From assembly GCA_017849615.1 (NCBI GenBank), contig JAFIGS010000014.1, positions 1-64,000 of the forward strand: DNA of 64,000 nucleotides. The letters are read 5' to 3'. The stretch comes from Pseudolabrys sp. (GTDB lineage Bacteria > Pseudomonadota > Alphaproteobacteria > Rhizobiales > Xanthobacteraceae). This document shows, in pieces, positions 60,457 through 64,000 of this stretch. The number at the start of each line of letters is the position of its first letter. The first letter of the stretch is position 1. The notes below the pieces were generated by a model. It made no database searches. It worked only from the letters and a program-made list of their open reading frames with translations, and had not been told where the DNA came from. A program made the translations under genes and the position numbers.

Positions 60457-61113
60457 GTGGTCATCTTCGATTGCAACGGCGTGCTTGTGGACAGCGAGCC
60501 GCTCGCCACCGCCGTCGTATCGCGGGAATTCATGCGCGCCGGCTTCGCGCTGACGCCGGACCTTGTCGCGCGATATTTCGCCGGCCGGCGCCAGGCCGAC
60601 ATGTTCGCCGAGGTCGAGATCGCGGCCGGCCGCAAGCTGCCCGCCGGCTTCGCGGACACCGTCACCGCCGCCACCGTGCAGAGGTTCCGCGCCGAACTGC
60701 GCGCCACTGCCCACATGGCCCATGCCCTGTCCTGGCTGCGCGGACCCAAATGCGTCGCCTCGTCAGCGCCGCTCGAGCGCATCCGCGCCAGCCTTGAAAC
60801 CACCGACCTGATCCGCTTCTTCGAACCTAACCTGTTTTCGGCAAGCGATGTGCCGAACGGCAAGCCCGCGCCGGACCTGTTCCTGCACGTCGCGGGACAA
60901 ACGCGCGTCAATGCCGGCGACTGCCTGGTGGTCGAGGATTCGCCGGCCGGCGTCACCGCGGCGGTGACGGCCGGCATGACGGTGATCGGGTTCGTCGGCG
61001 GCAGTCACGCCGGCGCGCGCCTTGGCCAGCAGTTGACCGAGGCCGGCGCCCGCGCCGTGATCTCCGACATGCGGGCGCTCAAGAGCACCGTGATTGATCT
61101 GCGCGGTTGGTAG
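60457..61113 (+). CDS. HAD-family phosphatase-like hydrolase with Asn in motif I
   Basis: 218 aa from GTG 60457, preceded by GGGGGA; the frame opens at 60304 with low-quality residues. Motif I reads FDCNGVLVDSE, so the usual DxD is DxN (D5, N7). Motif II is near SSAPLERI, the Lys is in NGKPAPDLF and motif IV is VVEDSPAGV. The fold is that of the YieH/beta-phosphoglucomutase group of sugar-phosphate phosphatases. With the acid/base Asp replaced, activity may be lowered or altered. The codon AAC is clear. Confidence 0.82.
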   Translation: MVIFDCNGVLVDSEPLATAVVSREFMRAGFALTPDLVARYFAGRRQADMFAEVEIAAGRKLPAGFADTVTAATVQRFRAELRATAHMAHALSWLRGPKCVASSAPLERIRASLETTDLIRFFEPNLFSASDVPNGKPAPDLFLHVAGQTRVNAGDCLVVEDSPAGVTAAVTAGMTVIGFVGGSHAGARLGQQLTEAGARAVISDMRALKSTVIDLRGW

Positions 61114-61117
61114 CGAT

Positions 61118-61148
61118 TGTCACGGCCGGGCTTGTCCCGGCCATGACA
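61118..61148. repeat. inverted repeat between convergent genes
   Basis: TGTCACGGCCGGG (61118-61130) pairs with CCCGGCCATGACA (61136-61148) with one mismatch and a CTTGT loop. It lies between the HAD and lipoprotein stops. The GGCCGGGCTTGTCCCGGCC core resembles scattered repeats of rhizobial genomes, and it may also end transcription from both sides. Confidence 0.6.
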
Positions 61149-61158
61149 GAGTTTGACG

Positions 61159-61788
61159 TTACCGCCTTCTGCTGCGCGGCGCCGGCTTCTTCTGCTGGGC
61201 CATGGTGTCAAAGCCGATATAGACCACGTAAGCGTCGAGCAGGCCCGGCGGCGTCGGGACCGGAAAGCTCAGGCCTTCCTCGACATGGGTGAAGGTGACG
61301 CGATCCACCGCCGAGGTGATCTCCACCGGAATCGACACGAATTTCGAGGCGACCGGCTTGGGCGTCACGCCTTCCTGCACCACCGCCATGCGCAGCGGCA
61401 CATCGAGCTTGCCCGGACCGCCCGCGGGCCCGGTAATCACGCGCCCCTCGACGCCGACCTTCATGGTCATGACGCCGGCCGCGACATGGCATTCGCGGGC
61501 AAAGCGGATGATCGTGCCCTGATAGCGCAGGTTGAGCGCACCGGGCTCGCCCTCAGCAGTCGCCTTGGTCTCGTTGCCGATGGTCAGAACGGCGGCACCG
61601 GTGCGCACTTGAACCGGCGGGCACTCATATTCGGTATTGGCGGCCGCCGCCGGGGCCCCATCGAGGGCGGCTTCCGTGGTCGCCTTGTTGGAATCGAAAA
61701 TGTTGAGCGATGACAGGCTCGCGCCGCAGCCGGCCAGCAGCAGCGTCAGGGCTGCCGCAGCCGGCAGCGCGGCCATCCGCCTCGGCAT
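61159..61788 (-). CDS. putative lipoprotein, function unknown
   Basis: 209 aa from ATG 61788 (MPRRMAAL), with GAGGG six bases before. The signal peptide ends in the lipobox LLAGC (Cys about 21), so it should be lipid-anchored. A following domain (about 50-195) has YECPPVQVRTGAAVL, a conserved Cys in RECHVAAG and beta-rich sequence. It is probably an envelope protein of a broad alphaproteobacterial type, unnamed. It has an in-frame earlier ATG (61821), less likely. Confidence 0.75.
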   Translation of the reverse strand: MPRRMAALPAAAALTLLLAGCGASLSSLNIFDSNKATTEAALDGAPAAAANTEYECPPVQVRTGAAVLTIGNETKATAEGEPGALNLRYQGTIIRFARECHVAAGVMTMKVGVEGRVITGPAGGPGKLDVPLRMAVVQEGVTPKPVASKFVSIPVEITSAVDRVTFTHVEEGLSFPVPTPPGLLDAYVVYIGFDTMAQQKKPAPRSRRR

Positions 61789-61923
61789 TCCCTGCCCTCG
61801 TTCGTTCAAATCCCCGGCCATTATGATGCTCGCGTCTCGTTCAGGAAGAATGATGGGCTAACGCCCTGCGCTCTATAGCAAATCAAGCATGGCAAGCCCA
61901 AGGCCGCCGTGCCGCACCGGCCC

Positions 61924-62505
61924 TCAAGGGTCGTCGATCAGCCGGGCATAGAGCAGATGGTCCTGCCAGACGCCGTTGATGCACAAATAGCGCCTGGCAT
62001 AGCCTTCGCGGGTGAAGCCGCACTTCTCCAAGAGCCCGATCGACGGCTTGTTGGTCGGGATACAGGCGGCCTCGACCCGGTGGAGGCGCAGGGCGCCGAA
62101 CGAGTAGGTCAGCAGGGCCCGGACCGCGGCGCTCATGTGGCCCTTGTGGGCAAATGGCGCGCCGACCCAGTAGCCAAGGCTGCCGGCCTGAGCGACGCCG
62201 CGCCGGATATTGGCCAAGGTCAGCCCACCCACCAGCGCGCTGTCGCCGCTGCGGAACACCAGGAAGGCATAGGCCAGATCGTTGCGCTGGTCGTCCTGAT
62301 AGCGGCGCAGCCGGCGGCGGAAGGAGCCGCGGCTCAGGTCATCCGGAGGCCAGATGGGCTCCCACGGGGTGAGGAACTCCCGGCTCTGCTCCCGTAGCGC
62401 GGCCCAGGCCGCAAAGTCGCCGAGCAGCGGCGCCCGCAAATAGACGCCGTCTCCGGTAATCGCCGGCGCCGCTTCGGTGAAGCCGACGGTGCGGAAAAAC
62501 GCCAT
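61924..62505 (-). CDS. GNAT acetyltransferase, RimJ-like
   Basis: 193 aa with the GNAT core: a GVYLRAPLLGD start, LVGGLTLANIRRGVAQAGSLGYWVG and HRVEAACIPTNKPSIGLLEKCGF (about 140-163) for acetyl-CoA binding. RimJ/RimL-type enzymes acetylate protein N-termini, such as that of ribosomal protein S5. The thrC-M16-rimJ order is seen in many Hyphomicrobiales; the target here is not proved. Confidence 0.88.
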   Translation of the reverse strand: MAFFRTVGFTEAAPAITGDGVYLRAPLLGDFAAWAALREQSREFLTPWEPIWPPDDLSRGSFRRRLRRYQDDQRNDLAYAFLVFRSGDSALVGGLTLANIRRGVAQAGSLGYWVGAPFAHKGHMSAAVRALLTYSFGALRLHRVEAACIPTNKPSIGLLEKCGFTREGYARRYLCINGVWQDHLLYARLIDDP

Positions 62506-62536
62506 GGCCCTAAACCTGCCCGGCCGTCATGAAGGC

Positions 62537-63808
62537 TCAGGCCGCCGGGCGAACCAGACTTTCGGCAATCGCGGCGGTGCTTTCAAGCCCGTTGCCCGGC
62601 CCGAGCGCGGCGATCGCAGGCCGGCCGCGGCTGATGAGGGCCCTGCCGGCGGCGCGGGCACTGTCGACGGTTACGGCTTCGACCTTGGCGACGATCTCGT
62701 CCAGCGGCACCGGACGGCCATAGGCCAGCATCTGGCGGGCGAGCTGGCCAAGCCGGGCTTCCGAGCTTTCCAGCGTCATCAAAAGGCCGGCCTTCATCTG
62801 CGCCTTGGCGCGGGCGACTTCGGCCTCGTTGAGGGTCTCAGTGGCGCTCTCGATCTGGTCGATGACGACGCGCATCAATTCCGGCGCGTCAGCTTCGTCG
62901 GTTCCGGCGTAAAGCCCGAACATCCCCGTGTCCGAATAGGGCATGTGGAAGGCCTGGATGGTGTAGCAAAGGCCGCGGATTTCGCGCACTTCCTGAAACA
63001 GCCGCGAGGACATGCCGCCGCCGAGCACGCTGGTGAACACCTGCAGGCTGTAGAGTTGCGGGTCCTTCACCGGCACGCCTTCCAGCGCCAGCGCGATATG
63101 CACCTGCTCGAGATCGCGCGACTCCACCCTGGTGCCGCCGCCGAAGCGCGCGGCCTGATGCTCCGGCGCATCCGGCCCGGCGAAGCTCTCGAAACGCTTC
63201 GTCACATCCTCGACGATCTGCTGATGATCGACGGCGCCCGCCGCCGCGACCAGCATGTTCGGCGCGCGATAATTGCGGTTGAGATAGGCGCGCAGGCTCT
63301 TGGCGCTGAAGCCGCGCACGGTCTCCGGCGTGCCGAGAATGGAGCGGCCGATCGGCTGGTTGGGAAACGCGGTCTCCTGCAAGCGATCGAACACCAGATC
63401 GTCCGGCGCGTCTTCGGTGGCGCCGATTTCCTGCGTGATGACGTTCTGCTCGCGGCGCAGCTCTTCCGGATCGAAAGTCGGTTCCGACAGAATGTCCGAC
63501 AGCACGTCGAGCGCCAGCGGCACATCGGCCTTCAGCACGCGGGCGAAGTAGCCGGTGTTCTCGATCGAGGTCGCGGCATTGAGATCGCCGCCGACCGCTT
63601 CGATGGTCTCGGCGATCTGGCGCGCGGTGCGGCGCTTGGTGCCCTTGAAGGCCATGTGCTCGAGAAGATGCGAAATGCCGTGCTCATCGGGCGCCTCGTC
63701 ACGGCTGCCGGCGCCGATCCACACGCCGAGCGACGCCGATTCCAGATGGGGCATGCGGTCGGTCACGACAGCGAGGCCCGACGGCAATTGGGTGACTTCG
63801 ACGGTCAT
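62537..63808 (-). CDS. M16 family zinc metallopeptidase
   Basis: 423 aa with the inverted zinc motif HLLEH (H47, E50, H51) and the third ligand in the EIGATEDAPDD region. The C-terminal half carries the family's GGGMSSRLFQEVREIRGLCY. It resembles mitochondrial processing peptidase beta. Bacterial members are soluble peptidases of unclear target. The ATG overlaps the thrC stop as ATGA, so the two are coupled. Confidence 0.92.
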   Translation of the reverse strand: MTVEVTQLPSGLAVVTDRMPHLESASLGVWIGAGSRDEAPDEHGISHLLEHMAFKGTKRRTARQIAETIEAVGGDLNAATSIENTGYFARVLKADVPLALDVLSDILSEPTFDPEELRREQNVITQEIGATEDAPDDLVFDRLQETAFPNQPIGRSILGTPETVRGFSAKSLRAYLNRNYRAPNMLVAAAGAVDHQQIVEDVTKRFESFAGPDAPEHQAARFGGGTRVESRDLEQVHIALALEGVPVKDPQLYSLQVFTSVLGGGMSSRLFQEVREIRGLCYTIQAFHMPYSDTGMFGLYAGTDEADAPELMRVVIDQIESATETLNEAEVARAKAQMKAGLLMTLESSEARLGQLARQMLAYGRPVPLDEIVAKVEAVTVDSARAAGRALISRGRPAIAALGPGNGLESTAAIAESLVRPAA

Positions 63809-64000
63809 ACGGCAGCTCCTTCACGCGCGGCGCGCGAGGCGCCGGCGACGAATTCCTCGATTTTGGCCTGATCGGCCGGCAGCACGGTAAAGCGCTCGGC
63901 CTTGGTGGGCAGATCAGACAGCCAATCTGGGAGCCCGGGATCGACCCCGCAAGCCGCCTTGACCGCGTCCGGGAACTTGGCCGGATGGGCCGTCGACAGC
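63805..64000 (-). CDS. thrC: threonine synthase ThrC, C-terminal part
   Basis: Only the last 65 codons are in the window; the gene continues past the right edge. The visible sequence LSTAHPAKFPDAVKAA, then LPDWLSDLPTKAERF, is the usual end of ThrC, which makes L-threonine from O-phosphohomoserine with PLP. The stop (63805-63807) overlaps the M16 peptidase start by four bases. Confidence 0.88.
   Translation of the reverse strand, partial: LSTAHPAKFPDAVKAACGVDPGLPDWLSDLPTKAERFTVLPADQAKIEEFVAGASRAAREGAAV

Noticed and set aside
1-64000. CRISPR array or rRNA operon
   Set aside because: No regularly spaced short repeats and no rRNA-like stretch were seen; the repeats present are dispersed palindromes.

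Overview
The window looks like chromosomal DNA of a GC-rich alphaproteobacterium of the order Hyphomicrobiales (Bradyrhizobium / Rhodopseudomonas / Xanthobacteraceae relatives). The main pointers are: heme made by the C4 route (ALA synthase HemA), a split F0 b/b' ATP synthase operon, a near-match to the Irr-type iron control element beside a heme uptake locus, the murA-DUF2948-hisD-UPF0262-phosphatase-maf gene order, and the thrC-M16 peptidase-rimJ order. No genus can be fixed from the sequence alone. Most of the window is ordinary core genome. The accessory signals are a TA pair, interspersed palindromic repeats and one small insertion at the 3' end of hemA.

Layout. 0.3-8.2 kb, minus strand: phosphate-starvation operon phoR-pstS-pstC-pstA-pstB-phoU-phoB, with a Pho box before pstS and a YbhN-like membrane protein upstream of phoR. 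8.5-9.8 kb: a VanB/phthalate-dioxygenase-type reductase and a small cytochrome c. 9.9-16.4 kb: heme uptake, with hmuR-hmuQ-hutX leftward and hemP-hmuT-hmuU-hmuV rightward from a shared, operator-rich region. 16.4-25.8 kb: an aromatic-acid region with a LysR regulator, a divergent FAD hydroxylase, a three-part TRAP transporter, a CHA-aldolase-like protein, a GalB-like hydratase, a GlcG/HbpS-like protein and a two-subunit TPP decarboxylase.

25.8-33.1 kb, minus strand: yacG, an acyl-CoA ligase, maf, a low-Mr phosphatase, UPF0262, hisD, DUF2948 and murA. 33.2-34.1 kb: tRNA-Thr(GGT) and a HigBA toxin-antitoxin pair with two identical operators. 34.1-40.4 kb: a large membrane protein and a plus-strand set for sugar or small-molecule tailoring (two methyltransferases, a Gfo/Idh dehydrogenase, an SDR epimerase). 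40.6-44.6 kb: a NUDIX hydrolase, hemA with an FNR/FixK-like box, a 999-bp insertion that duplicates the end of hemA and carries an unknown gene, and an AbrB-family protein.

44.7-54.7 kb: an acetate-type sensing and uptake set. It holds an exonuclease-CBS-DUF294 fusion, a symporter/hybrid kinase resembling CrbS, its LuxR-type response regulator, a conserved hypothetical protein, and the DUF4212 plus ActP-like symporter pair with a clear terminator. 54.8-57.5 kb: small membrane proteins (two of them tandem paralogues), YjbQ and a periplasmic protein. 57.6-60.2 kb: ATP synthase F0 operon atpI-B-E-F'-F with promoter and terminator. 60.4-64.0 kb: a HAD phosphatase with an altered motif, a lipoprotein, RimJ-like acetyltransferase, M16 peptidase and the end of thrC.

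The most unusual locus is the hemA 3' end. Two 73-bp copies, differing at four positions that are all synonymous, lie exactly 999 bp apart. They bracket less GC-rich DNA with one uncharacterised gene and the cut-off tail of a second, which suggests the remnant of an element that integrated into hemA.
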